A stretch of 64,000 nucleotides of DNA, taken from assembly GCA_021324915.1 (NCBI GenBank), contig JAJPIC010000001.1, forward strand, positions 62,001-126,000. The letters are read 5' to 3'. The stretch is from Beijerinckiaceae bacterium. Its GTDB lineage: Bacteria; Pseudomonadota; Alphaproteobacteria; Rhizobiales; Beijerinckiaceae. Below, piece after piece: positions 22,390 to 31,240 of the stretch (its first letter is position 1; every line of letters starts with the position of its first letter). The translations under genes were made by a program, and so were the position numbers. The notes beneath the pieces are model-generated. The model saw only the letters and a list, made by a program, of their open reading frames with translations. It searched no databases and had not been told where the DNA came from.

Positions 22390-22968
22390 ATGCGCGCCCG
22401 TTTACGCAATAGGCTGAGCCGGCCCCTGTGGTTCGTGCTCGCCGCTCTCTTCCTGTTCGAGGCTTGGCTCTGGGACGAGCTCGGCGCTCTGCTCAAAAAG
22501 ATTGCTGGGCGCATTCCCTTCGAATCGCTCAAGGCGGCGCTTGCCCGCGCGATCGAGGTTTTGCCAGCACCGGCGGTTCTCGCCGTCTTTTTGGTTCCCA
22601 TCGCGCTGATCGAGCCGTTCAAGATCGCCGGCCTCTGGCTCATCGCCAATCGCCACATCGTCTCTGGCATCGGCGCTTTTCTCGCGGCCAAAGTGCTCGG
22701 CCTCGGTGTTGCTGCCTTCCTCTTCGACGCAACGCGCGGCAAGCTTCTGACCATGGGCTGGTTCGCGCGCTTCTATGCGTGGGTAATCAAGCTGCGCGCG
22801 GCGGCGCATGCCTTCCTCGAGCCTTACAAGCAGCGCGTGCGTGCGGCGCTTGCCCCTTTCCGTGAGAAGCTGCGTGCGGCCCTTGCAGCGCTGCGATCGC
22901 AAGGCGGCTTAGGGCGCAGGCTCGCGATCTTGCGCGCCAGGGCGCGGCGCTTGCGCGGACTGACCTAG
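22390..22968 (+). CDS. Small membrane protein of unknown function
   Basis: A 192-residue protein with three or four hydrophobic segments (residues 13-30, 55-78, 84-115) and a very basic C-terminal tail rich in Arg and Ala (about 135-192). AAAGGGA stands just before the ATG; the frame extends far upstream inside the pump gene but that part is non-coding. Similar small basic membrane proteins occur in Rhizobiales, but I cannot name a family. It starts about 75 bases after the pump gene and could be read through from the pump operon, though a role in efflux is unsupported. Confidence 0.78.
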   Translation: MRARLRNRLSRPLWFVLAALFLFEAWLWDELGALLKKIAGRIPFESLKAALARAIEVLPAPAVLAVFLVPIALIEPFKIAGLWLIANRHIVSGIGAFLAAKVLGLGVAAFLFDATRGKLLTMGWFARFYAWVIKLRAAAHAFLEPYKQRVRAALAPFREKLRAALAALRSQGGLGRRLAILRARARRLRGLT

Positions 22969-23002
22969 CCGTGGACCGGGAGGTCCGGCGGCCCTGGCAG
23001 TT

Positions 23003-23680
23003 TCATCGCGCCCCATCCCCGAGCAGGATTGTAACGGCTTCGCGCATGTGCGGCGGCAACGGCGCCTCGACCTTGATCGGTTCCTTGTTTTTGTAGAGCG
23101 GAATTTCGAGGCTGCGCGCGTGGAGATTGAGCGGAATATCTCCACCTCTGCCATAGATCCGATCGCCGAGAATCGGAAAACCGGCGCTGGCGCAATGAAC
23201 GCGCAGCTGATGCGTACGGCCCGTGAGCGGCGTCAAGGCGAGCAAAGCCAGATTGTCGCGCACCGCGAGAACGCGCCAGCGGGTCTGCGCTTTTGCGCCA
23301 TTCTCATCGACGCGCATCCACCATCCGCGCGATGGATCGAGCCGGCCGAGCGGGAAATCGATGAGGCCTTCCGCTTGGCGCGGCGCGCCCTCGACAATTG
23401 CCCAATAGGATTTGCCGATTTTGCCTTGCTTGAACAACAGGCCGAGCCGTTCAAGCGCTTTATGATGCCGGCCAAGCGCAAGGCAACCGGAAGTTTCGCG
23501 GTCGAGCCGATGCGCCAAAGCCGGATTGCGGGGCAGTCCGAAGCGCAGAGCGTCGAAACTGTCTTCGAGAGATTGGCCGCCCTTCGGCCCTTTGTGCACT
23601 GCAATTCCAGCCGGCTTGTCGATGACGAGCAGCAAGCCGTCGCGATAAAGAATCCGCGCCTGTATCTCTTCGGCCGTCAT
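23003..23680 (-). CDS. RluA family pseudouridine synthase
   Basis: A 225-residue enzyme. The catalytic motif HRLDRETSGCL (nucleophile Asp60), an opening DGLLLVIDKPAGIAVHKG, the GRTHQLRVHCASAGFPILGD motif and the final RSLEIPL are all characteristic of the RluA branch that isomerises uridine in rRNA or tRNA. There is no S4 RNA-binding domain, so it resembles RluA/TruC rather than RluC/RluD; the exact target cannot be decided from sequence. The gene is convergent with the small membrane protein, the two stops being 34 bases apart. The ATG at 23680 is followed directly by MTAEEIQARILY, in line with the family start. Confidence 0.92.
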   Translation of the reverse strand: MTAEEIQARILYRDGLLLVIDKPAGIAVHKGPKGGQSLEDSFDALRFGLPRNPALAHRLDRETSGCLALGRHHKALERLGLLFKQGKIGKSYWAIVEGAPRQAEGLIDFPLGRLDPSRGWWMRVDENGAKAQTRWRVLAVRDNLALLALTPLTGRTHQLRVHCASAGFPILGDRIYGRGGDIPLNLHARSLEIPLYKNKEPIKVEAPLPPHMREAVTILLGDGAR

Positions 23681-23858
23681 CGAAGCGGTAGGTTTTCTTT
23701 GCTTAACTTTCTTAGCTCTAAATTACGATACCAAGAGATACGCTCGCGTTGAAGGTCGCAGCCCGCTCTACTGCCGGCTCTGCCCCTGGCGTAGCGGAAC
23801 ATATTTTCCGGTTGGCGCGTTAACTCGCCAAGGGCTGACAGTTGAAAAAGAGGTAAAG

Positions 23859-24125
23859 ATGCACCGCGAACTTCGCTCGCGTGCCGAGTTGCGCGAGATT
23901 TGTCTGCAAGCCTTGCGGTCATGCGAAGGTTTCGAACAGGTCGACGAAATTCTCATTCAACCGCGCGTCACGGCGGCGGGCGGAAGCAATTGGACATTGG
24001 CTGGATTTAGGCCGCGTGTCGGAAATGCCGCTTTACGCGGCGCACGCGGCGCCATCGATCAATTGCGCCGTTCCTACGAATTGAGTGCCGAGCCGGAGAG
24101 GCCGCGCGACAAACCCAATTCGTGA
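23859..24125 (+). CDS. Small hypothetical protein
   Basis: An 88-residue soluble protein with an amphipathic helical start (LRSRAELREICLQALRSC) followed by GFEQVDEILIQPR, SNWTLAGFRPRV and a second helix RGARGAIDQLRRSYEL. AGAGGTAAAG precedes the ATG at a good distance, which supports a real gene. I believe similar short proteins occur in Bradyrhizobium relatives but cannot give a name or function. It stands between the divergent pseudouridine synthase gene and fabH. Confidence 0.75.
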   Translation: MHRELRSRAELREICLQALRSCEGFEQVDEILIQPRVTAAGGSNWTLAGFRPRVGNAALRGARGAIDQLRRSYELSAEPERPRDKPNS

Positions 24126-24273
24126 TCGCCGCCATTTGCAGTAGCGCGCGAGAAATCAAAAAGACTTGATCCGGCGCCGACCGCGTTCCCTGCGGTGAGC
24201 TGTAACTTGGGCATTTGCGATAGCGCTCGTTTCGGCCTATGCAAGCCGGCAGAGGCCAAACAGGATCATCGCT

Positions 24274-25257
24274 TTGACCTATTCCCATGTGCTGGGGACG
24301 GGTGCTTACACACCCTCGCGCATACTCACCAATCACGATCTCGAACGGATCATAGATACATCGAGCGACTGGATCGTCGAGCGCACAGGCATTCGAGAGC
24401 GCCGTATCGCTGCCGATCACGAGGCGACTTCCGACATGGCTGCAGAAGCCGCCAGGCGGGCGCTCCTGATGGCGCAGACCGAACCCGCCGCGCTCGACAT
24501 GATCATCGTGGGCACGATCTCGCCAGACATGCCGATGCCGTCCTGCGCCGTTCTCGTGCAAGCCAAGCTCGGGGCGACGCGTGCCTTCGCTTTCGACCTC
24601 TCGGCCGCCTGCGCCGGCTCGCTCTATGCGCTGAGCATCGCCGATCAATTCATCCGCAGCGGCAGCGCCAAGCGCGTGCTCGTCATAGGCGCCGAAATCT
24701 TGAGCCGCGTCGTCGATTGGAGCGACCGCTCCAGCTGCATCCTCTTCGGCGACGGAGCGGGAGCGCTGCTGCTCGGCCCCACGCCCGATCCCTCGCGCGG
24801 GCTCCTTTGCGCGCATCTTCATTCTGACGGCGGCGGCGCCGGGTTGCTGTCGATTCCGGGCGGCGGCAGCCGGCATCCGCCATCGCCGGAGGTTCTCGCA
24901 AAGAACATGCATAAAATCGCGATGAACGGCCGGGAAGTCTATAAATTTGCGCTACGCGTGCTTCCGGAGGCGCTGCTCGAGTCGCTTGCTGCGCATGGGC
25001 TGAAGCCGGGTGCGATCGATCATGTGATTTCGCATCAGGCCAATGCGCGAATTGTCGAATCCGTCGTCCAGCGGCTCGGGATAGCGCGCGAAAAGTGCTG
25101 GCTCAATATCGAGCGATACGGCAATACCTCGAGCGCCTCCTTGCCGATTTCTCTCGATGAGGCCAATCGGGCCGGAAAATTAAAAAAAGGCGATCTTATC
25201 GCAATGATGGCAATCGGCGCGGGCATGGCCTGGGGCAGTGCCCTGCTGCGCTGGTAA
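24274..25257 (+). CDS. fabH: Beta-ketoacyl-ACP synthase III
   Basis: A 327-residue thiolase-fold enzyme. The catalytic triad is visible: Cys113 in SAACAGSLYAL, His254 in ISHQANARI and Asn284 in RYGNTSSASLP, matching FabH. It condenses an acyl-CoA primer with malonyl-ACP to begin fatty acid synthesis. In most Rhizobiales the housekeeping fabH sits in a plsX-fabH-ihfA cluster; here it stands alone, so it may be a second copy with another primer preference or part of a special lipid pathway. The start is a TTG at 24274, preceded by CAGGAT; no ATG gives a complete N-terminus. Confidence 0.92.
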   Translation: MTYSHVLGTGAYTPSRILTNHDLERIIDTSSDWIVERTGIRERRIAADHEATSDMAAEAARRALLMAQTEPAALDMIIVGTISPDMPMPSCAVLVQAKLGATRAFAFDLSAACAGSLYALSIADQFIRSGSAKRVLVIGAEILSRVVDWSDRSSCILFGDGAGALLLGPTPDPSRGLLCAHLHSDGGGAGLLSIPGGGSRHPPSPEVLAKNMHKIAMNGREVYKFALRVLPEALLESLAAHGLKPGAIDHVISHQANARIVESVVQRLGIAREKCWLNIERYGNTSSASLPISLDEANRAGKLKKGDLIAMMAIGAGMAWGSALLRW

Positions 25258-25339
25258 GTCCTTTTGCCTTGCAGCGGCGGTCCTGATAAGCTCCTTTTGC
25301 TGATCGGTGCGTCATTTGGGGTCAAAGGAGGAAGGACCT

Positions 25340-27553
25340 TTGCTTCCAGATCGCGGCTCGCGCTCAGATGGCCCGCGCCGCCAGCTCCTGCGGCCCAAGC
25401 TCATCATTATCGCGTCCGGAATCCTGCTTATCCTGCTCGTCGGTCTTGGTGCGGGCCTCGCCATTCGCGAATTGCGCCTGCGCGACATCAACGACGAGAA
25501 GCGCGAGCTCGTGGCGCTCGATCTTCTGCTCGCGGAGGAGGCCGAGCGGACATTTCAAAACGTCGATCTCGTATTGACGAGCCTGCAGGACGATCTGGCG
25601 CTCGAGAACATAAAAAAACCGCAGGAATTCAACCGCTCGCAATCGAACATCACGACCTATGCGCTGTTGAAATCGCGGATCGTCGGCATTCCGCAACTCA
25701 CCTCGGTGATGATGGTCGGCCACGACGGGCGACTCGTCAATTCTTCCGCCGAATATCCGGTCCCCGAGATGAATGTCGCGGGAAGCGATTATTTTCTGTC
25801 CTTGCGGGATGCCGCCGACAATCGTCCCTATCTCAGCCGGCCCGTGGAGGAAAACGGCCGGTGGAGCGTCTATCTCGCGCGCCGGATCGTCGGGTCGTCG
25901 GGGAGATTTCTGGGCGTTGTCGTCGCCGTCGTGAACCTCGGCTATTTCGAAAACCTCTACAGGATGTTGGGCATCGGTGGGCATGGCGCCGTCAGTCTCT
26001 GGCGCAGCGACGGGACGCTGCTATTGCGCTATCCGCTTCTGCCGTCGACGATGGGGCAGGTCTTCAAGATCGCGCCTATCGGCAGGGTCCAGCGACCGGA
26101 TCAGCCGATCACCTATGAAACGCAGGAGGCGCTCGACGGGCGCACGCGCATAGCCGCGACGACGCCGGTGAAGAATTTCCCCATGGTCGTCAATATTTCC
26201 AAGCCGACCGAACAAGTGCTGGCCGACTGGCAGCAGACGGCCGCGCTGATTGCCGCCGGCGCACTATTTTGCACAGTCGCGATTTGCTTCGCACTCTGGC
26301 TGCTCGTGCGCCAGTTCAATGCATATGAGGCACTTGACATTGTCGACCGGGAAAGGAGCAAAGCGATTGCCGAGCGCGAGCAGGCGCAGGCGCAGTTGCG
26401 TCAAGCCCAGAAACTCGAGTCGATCGGCCAGCTGACCGGCGGCATCGCGCATGATTTCAACAATCTGCTCACCGCCGTGCTCGGCAACTTGGAGCTGTTG
26501 AAGAAATATACGCGCGAGACCGACGAACGGCTGCATCGCTGGGCGAACAATGCTTTCGATGCGGCAAACCGCGGTGCCGTCCTGACGCAAAGATTGCTCG
26601 TGTTCTCGCGTCGCCAGCCGCTCGAACCGAAGGCCGCGGATCTCATCGCCATGCTGGCCTCGCTCTCGGATCTGCTGCGTCGAACGCTCGGCGAGAACAT
26701 CGAAATCGAAACACGTGTCGCACCCGGGCTCTGGCGCGCCTTTGCCGATCTCAATCAGCTCGACAATGCGATCCTCAATATTGCGATCAATGCGCGCGAT
26801 GCGATGGAAGGGCAGGGAAAGTTGACCATCGACGCCGCGAATTGCCGGTTTGATGCGCAAGACGATCCGGAGATTGTGCCCGGCGAATATGTCCTGCTCT
26901 CGATCAGCGACACCGGGAAGGGCATCGAGGCGGACGTGCTCGAGCGCGTGTTCGAACCCTTCTTTTCAACCAAACCGGTCGGGCAGGGCACGGGTCTCGG
27001 CTTGAGCCAAGTCTATGGCTTCGTCAAACAAACCGGCGGTCACGTCAAGATCGACAGCGCGCTTGGAAAGGGCACGACCGTCAGGCTTTATTTGCCGCGT
27101 GCGAAGACCGAGGAGAGTTCTGCGGCATCCACTCCGGCTTTGGAAGAGAAGCCGAGCCGAAGAGCAGCAGGAACAGTGCTGATTGTCGAGGACGATCCGG
27201 ATGTGCGCGCCTATTCGGCGGAGATCCTGCGTGATCTGGGCTTTCGCGTGCGGGAAGCGGGCAATGCGAAGACGGCGCTCGAGACTTTGCGGGAAAGCGA
27301 CGATTTCGCGTTGCTCTTCAGCGATGTCGGCTTGCCCGGCATGAACGGTCCGGAACTCGCCGAAGAAGCGCTGCGTCTAAAGCCGCAGCTCAAAATCCTG
27401 CTCACGACCGGCTATGCGCATGACAAGCTCATCGACCGGTCGCGGCAGGAGCGCGGCATCCTGCTGCTGCCCAAACCTTTCGCACGCGCCGAGCTGGCGC
27501 AAAAGATCAGGCAGCTCCTCGCTTCTCAGGAGGTCGCTTCGACCGCGGGATAG
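25340..27553 (+). CDS. Hybrid sensor histidine kinase/response regulator
   Basis: A 737-residue protein: a first membrane helix (about residues 21-42), a periplasmic double-Cache-like sensor of some 230 residues (with YFLSLRDAADNRPYLSRP), a second helix near 290-310, a short coiled coil, the phosphoacceptor motif GQLTGGIAHDFNNLL (His about 371), the ATPase N-box NIAINARDAM and G-boxes (GTGLGLSQVYG), and a C-terminal receiver with EDDPD and the phosphoacceptor in FSDVGLPGMNG (Asp about 662). The H-box type GGIAHDFNNLLTAVLGN is common in alphaproteobacteria. A TTG at 25340 is chosen because AAAGGAGG sits seven bases before it; a GTG at 25307 would add 11 residues. No partner regulator is adjacent. 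Its 3' end overlaps the convergent gene by 47 bases. Confidence 0.92.
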   Translation: MLPDRGSRSDGPRRQLLRPKLIIIASGILLILLVGLGAGLAIRELRLRDINDEKRELVALDLLLAEEAERTFQNVDLVLTSLQDDLALENIKKPQEFNRSQSNITTYALLKSRIVGIPQLTSVMMVGHDGRLVNSSAEYPVPEMNVAGSDYFLSLRDAADNRPYLSRPVEENGRWSVYLARRIVGSSGRFLGVVVAVVNLGYFENLYRMLGIGGHGAVSLWRSDGTLLLRYPLLPSTMGQVFKIAPIGRVQRPDQPITYETQEALDGRTRIAATTPVKNFPMVVNISKPTEQVLADWQQTAALIAAGALFCTVAICFALWLLVRQFNAYEALDIVDRERSKAIAEREQAQAQLRQAQKLESIGQLTGGIAHDFNNLLTAVLGNLELLKKYTRETDERLHRWANNAFDAANRGAVLTQRLLVFSRRQPLEPKAADLIAMLASLSDLLRRTLGENIEIETRVAPGLWRAFADLNQLDNAILNIAINARDAMEGQGKLTIDAANCRFDAQDDPEIVPGEYVLLSISDTGKGIEADVLERVFEPFFSTKPVGQGTGLGLSQVYGFVKQTGGHVKIDSALGKGTTVRLYLPRAKTEESSAASTPALEEKPSRRAAGTVLIVEDDPDVRAYSAEILRDLGFRVREAGNAKTALETLRESDDFALLFSDVGLPGMNGPELAEEALRLKPQLKILLTTGYAHDKLIDRSRQERGILLLPKPFARAELAQKIRQLLASQEVASTAG

Positions 27554-29840
27554 GCAAGGCACGGACCGCCTCGGCGATCTCGTCGAAAACCGGTTCCCAA
27601 TCGCCGCGCTTTTTTTGCAGGAAGAGCCGCATGGTCGGATACCAGGGCGAATATTCGCCTGTCGCGAGCCAGCGCCAATCCGGCATGTATTTCAGCGCCA
27701 GGAATACGGGACGCCCGAGAGCGCCGGCAAGATGCGCGATCGACGTATCGGAGGTTACGATCAAATGGCAGTGCGCCATGATGGCCGCCGTATCGATGAA
27801 AGCATCCGCTCCGCCGTCCAAGGACGGACCGAGGCTTTCGACCGGAAAATCCGGCGCCGGTTCTGGATCCTTGGCGAGGCTGATGAGCCGGACGCCTTCG
27901 ATCGCCGCAAGCTGCCCGAAGCTCTCGAGCGGAACGCTGCGTTCGAGATTGATGTTCAGATTGCCGCGCCGGCAAATTCCGATCCGAAATCCTTCATCTC
28001 CGATCCGTGCGGCCCATTCGGCAACGCGCTGGGGCTCCGCATGAAGGTAGGGAACGGCGGCCGGCACCGTTTCGAGCGTCGTGCCGAAGGCATAAGGCAG
28101 GCTCATCAAGGCGATTTGGTAGTCATAGTGCTCATGATCGTCGATGGCCTCGACGAAACGCGGAGCGGCCGGCAAAGTCTTGATGAGGCGGAACATCGAC
28201 TTGCGGCCGAGCAGAGTAACCTTCGCGCCGCGCGCGACGAGCAGGGGAAGATATCGGCAGAACTGGATGAGATCGCCGAGCCCTTGCTCGTCCCAGACGA
28301 GAATACGGCGGCCGCCGATCTCTTCGCCGTTCCAGGTGGGAAGTGGCGAGATGATCGTTCGGCGCGGCGCATTGCTGCGCTCCCAGCGGCTCTCGAAAGC
28401 GGCGAAGCCGCGCTTCAGATCGCCGAGGATCAAAAGCAAGCCCGAGAGATTATTGCGTGCGTCGGGATAGTCGGGCTTGAGCTTCAAGGCCGCGACAATT
28501 GAGGCAAGCGCTTCATCGAGCCGGCCGAGCTCCTTCAAGGCGACGCCGCGGCTCGACAAGACCTCCGGATACAGAGGACGCAAGGCAAGCGCCTGGTGAT
28601 AGCTCGCAAGTGCCTCTTCAAAACGTCCGAGCTCTTGCAAGACATTGCCGTGGTTGAGCCAGGCTTCGGGATAGGCCGGGCGCGCCGCGATGGCCGCATT
28701 GAATTTTAAGAGCGCCTCATCCAGTTTTCCGAGCCGCTGCAAAGCCGCTCCGCAGATACAAAGCGCCTGAGGATGTTCCGGCTCTTGATCCAGAATTGCC
28801 GAGGCGGCGGCGAGGGCAGGTTCGAAGCGGGCGAGCGCAAAGAGAATATTGGCACGATTGAGCTCGGCCTGCCGAAAGCCCGGCCGTATCGTCAACGCGC
28901 GTTCGTAGGAGGCAAGCGCCGCCTCGCGACGCCCGAGCTGGCCCAGAATATTGCCGCGATTGCAAAGCGCCTCGGCATAATCCGGCTTCTGCGCAAGCGC
29001 CGCATCGAGATCGGCGAGCGCTTCGCCAAGCTGTCCGAGCCGCTGCGCCGCGATCGCGCGATTATAACGGGCTTGCGGATAATCGGGCCGCAGCCGCAGA
29101 GCGCCATCATAGCAGGCCTTGGCTTCGGCGAAGCGCTCGAGCCTTTGCAAGACATTGCCGCGATTGAGCCAGGCTTCCGGATTTGCGCCGCAGAGCGCCG
29201 CAGCCTCATAGGCGGCGAGTGCCTCATCGAGTCGGCCGAGCTTTTGTAGAATGCAGCCGCGATTGAATTGCGCCGTCGGGTCATCGGGCTTCAGCGCGAG
29301 AACCCGATCGAGCGAGCTCAGCGCCTCCTCGAGGCGGCCAAGCTGCTCGAGGAGGGTGCTTCGGTTGAGCAGGATTTCGCATTGGTCCGGCTTGATAAGC
29401 AGCGCCTCGTCATAGGCTTTGAGCGCCTCGAAGGAACGGCCGAGGCTTTGGAGAATGACGCCGCTCATATGAAGCGCTTCGTGATTCTCCGGATCCTGGC
29501 GAAGGACCGCCTCGAGCCCGGCCAGCGCCTCGAGCGGACGATTGAGCCTTTGCAAAGCGACGGCGCGGCCGGCCGCCGCTTGCGCCGAGTCCGGGCGCAG
29601 AGCGAGCGCACGCTCGAACCAAGTTACGGCGGCGGCATAATCGCCGGTATTGAGATGGAAGAGGCCGAAGACACGCGCAGCCGGCTCATGGCCCGCGACG
29701 AGCGCGCTCACGCCATCGAGATGCGCGCGCGCCCGCGCGGGTTCTCCCGCCTCAAGCGCAGCGAGCGCCTGGGTCACGGCCAGCTGCAAGGCGTTGTCCT
29801 GATCTTTGGCCGTTGGCGCAAGGGCAGATGGCAAGCTCAT
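27507..29840 (-). CDS. TPR repeat protein with C-terminal glycosyltransferase-like domain
   Basis: A 777-residue protein. Residues 20-490 are about a dozen 34-residue TPR units, each with the pattern ALxxxGxxxEALAxYxxALxLxP. Residues 500-770 change to an alpha/beta domain with RILVWDEQGLGDLIQFCRYLPLL, IGICRRGN and IVTSDTSIAHLAGALGRPVF, which matches the C-terminal glycosyltransferase-9/ADP-heptose-transferase-like fold of bacterial TPR-GT proteins. Such proteins in alphaproteobacteria have been tied to flagellin or surface glycosylation, but no flagellar or surface gene is nearby. No signal peptide is present. It overlaps the kinase gene tail-to-tail and is divergent from hrcA, with 128 bases between. 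Confidence 0.88.
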   Translation of the reverse strand: MSLPSALAPTAKDQDNALQLAVTQALAALEAGEPARARAHLDGVSALVAGHEPAARVFGLFHLNTGDYAAAVTWFERALALRPDSAQAAAGRAVALQRLNRPLEALAGLEAVLRQDPENHEALHMSGVILQSLGRSFEALKAYDEALLIKPDQCEILLNRSTLLEQLGRLEEALSSLDRVLALKPDDPTAQFNRGCILQKLGRLDEALAAYEAAALCGANPEAWLNRGNVLQRLERFAEAKACYDGALRLRPDYPQARYNRAIAAQRLGQLGEALADLDAALAQKPDYAEALCNRGNILGQLGRREAALASYERALTIRPGFRQAELNRANILFALARFEPALAAASAILDQEPEHPQALCICGAALQRLGKLDEALLKFNAAIAARPAYPEAWLNHGNVLQELGRFEEALASYHQALALRPLYPEVLSSRGVALKELGRLDEALASIVAALKLKPDYPDARNNLSGLLLILGDLKRGFAAFESRWERSNAPRRTIISPLPTWNGEEIGGRRILVWDEQGLGDLIQFCRYLPLLVARGAKVTLLGRKSMFRLIKTLPAAPRFVEAIDDHEHYDYQIALMSLPYAFGTTLETVPAAVPYLHAEPQRVAEWAARIGDEGFRIGICRRGNLNINLERSVPLESFGQLAAIEGVRLISLAKDPEPAPDFPVESLGPSLDGGADAFIDTAAIMAHCHLIVTSDTSIAHLAGALGRPVFLALKYMPDWRWLATGEYSPWYPTMRLFLQKKRGDWEPVFDEIAEAVRALPIPRSKRPPEKRGAA

Positions 29841-29968
29841 TTGGACCCGCGATGCTCCTTGGGGCGGAATAGAGCCGATTTATCTTTCCCAAGCCTGGAC
29901 CAAGGTTCTGGAACGGGGCTGGAACGGTCGGGCTTGCGCTGCTCCGACGACCTCGCCATCTTTGCGGC

Positions 29969-31054
29969 ATGGCAGAACCTCATCGCATCCAGTTCGACCC
30001 CGGCGCGCTCGGCCGGCTGAACGAGCGCCCGCGGGAAATCCTGCGCCAGATCGTCGAATCCTACCTTGCGCATGGCGAGCCGGTCGGCTCTCGCCAATTG
30101 TCGCGCATGCTCCCCATGACCTTGTCGCCCGCCTCGGTGCGCAACGTCATGCAGGACCTCGAGGAACTCGGGCTCATCTATGCACCGCATACGAGCGCCG
30201 GCCGGCTGCCGACCGAACTCGGGTTGCGCCTCTTCGTCGATGCCATGCTCGAACTTGGCGATATAGGCCAAGAGGAACGGGCGCAGATCGAAGCGCAGAT
30301 CAGGGCCGCCTCGCGGGAGCAGACGCTCGAAAGCCTGCTCGGTGAAGCAATGAGCACGCTCTCGGGGCTCACGCGCAGCGCGGCCGTCGTGGTGACGACG
30401 AAGGACAATGCCAGGCTCAAGCAGATCGAATTCGTTCGCCTCGATGCGGAGCGCGCGCTCGCCATTCTCGTCGGGGCGGACGGGTCGGTCGAGAATCGGA
30501 TCGTGCAAATACCGCGCGATCTGCCGTCCTCGGCTCTCATCGAAGCCAGCAATTATCTCAATGCGCGGATCAGCGGGCGCACGATCACCGAGGCCAGGGC
30601 GGCGATCGAAAAGACACTTGCTGTCGCGCAAGCCGAGCTCGGCGAATTGACGGCGCGCCTCGTCAAGACGGGCCTTGCAAGCTGGGTCGAGAACTCAAGT
30701 CACGGCCAGCAGCTGATCGTGCGCGGCCAGGCGAACCTTCTCGAGAATCTCACGGCGCGCGAGGATCTCGAGCGTATACGCCTCCTCTTCGCCGACCTCG
30801 AAACTCAGAAAGACGTGATCGAGCTTCTCAATCGCGCCGAGGGCGGGGAGGGCGTGCGCATTTTCATCGGTTCGGAGAATAAGCTTTTCTCGCTCTCCGG
30901 CTCGTCGATGATCGCGGCGCCTTTCCGCGACGATCAGCAAAGGATCGTCGGCGTGCTCGGGGTGATCGGACCGACGCGGCTCAACTACGCGCGTATCGTC
31001 CCGATGGTCGATTATACGTCGAAGCTCGTGGGCCTTTTGCTGCACGGGCGGTAG
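29969..31054 (+). CDS. hrcA: Heat-inducible transcription repressor HrcA
   Basis: A 361-residue repressor. The winged-helix N-terminus ([44 protein letters not shown]) and the GAF-like and inserted domains with the C-terminal SMIAAPF and [19 protein letters not shown] motifs are all present. HrcA binds CIRCE operators and represses groESL and sometimes hrcA-grpE, with activity depending on GroEL. In most relatives grpE follows directly; here the next gene is an unrelated membrane protein. I see no CIRCE (TTAGCACTC-N9-GAGTGCTAA) before it or anywhere else in the window, so its targets must lie elsewhere. The ATG at 29969 has no clear ribosome site. Confidence 0.95.
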   Translation: MAEPHRIQFDPGALGRLNERPREILRQIVESYLAHGEPVGSRQLSRMLPMTLSPASVRNVMQDLEELGLIYAPHTSAGRLPTELGLRLFVDAMLELGDIGQEERAQIEAQIRAASREQTLESLLGEAMSTLSGLTRSAAVVVTTKDNARLKQIEFVRLDAERALAILVGADGSVENRIVQIPRDLPSSALIEASNYLNARISGRTITEARAAIEKTLAVAQAELGELTARLVKTGLASWVENSSHGQQLIVRGQANLLENLTAREDLERIRLLFADLETQKDVIELLNRAEGGEGVRIFIGSENKLFSLSGSSMIAAPFRDDQQRIVGVLGVIGPTRLNYARIVPMVDYTSKLVGLLLHGR

Positions 31055-31240
31055 CTTTCCCGCCTTCCCGTGAAGGTGGCGGCGAGCCGGCGAAGAGGGG
31101 TCCCCGCGGTTGGCACGCGAGCCTATTCGCGATCTCCGCATGACACCTGCGCCCGCAAGTGGGAGAAAGGGGCGGCTGGTGATTCGGCACTGTTGGTCCG
31201 CGGTGGCGGTGCTCTAGCACGAGGCAATGCGCAGGGCTTC

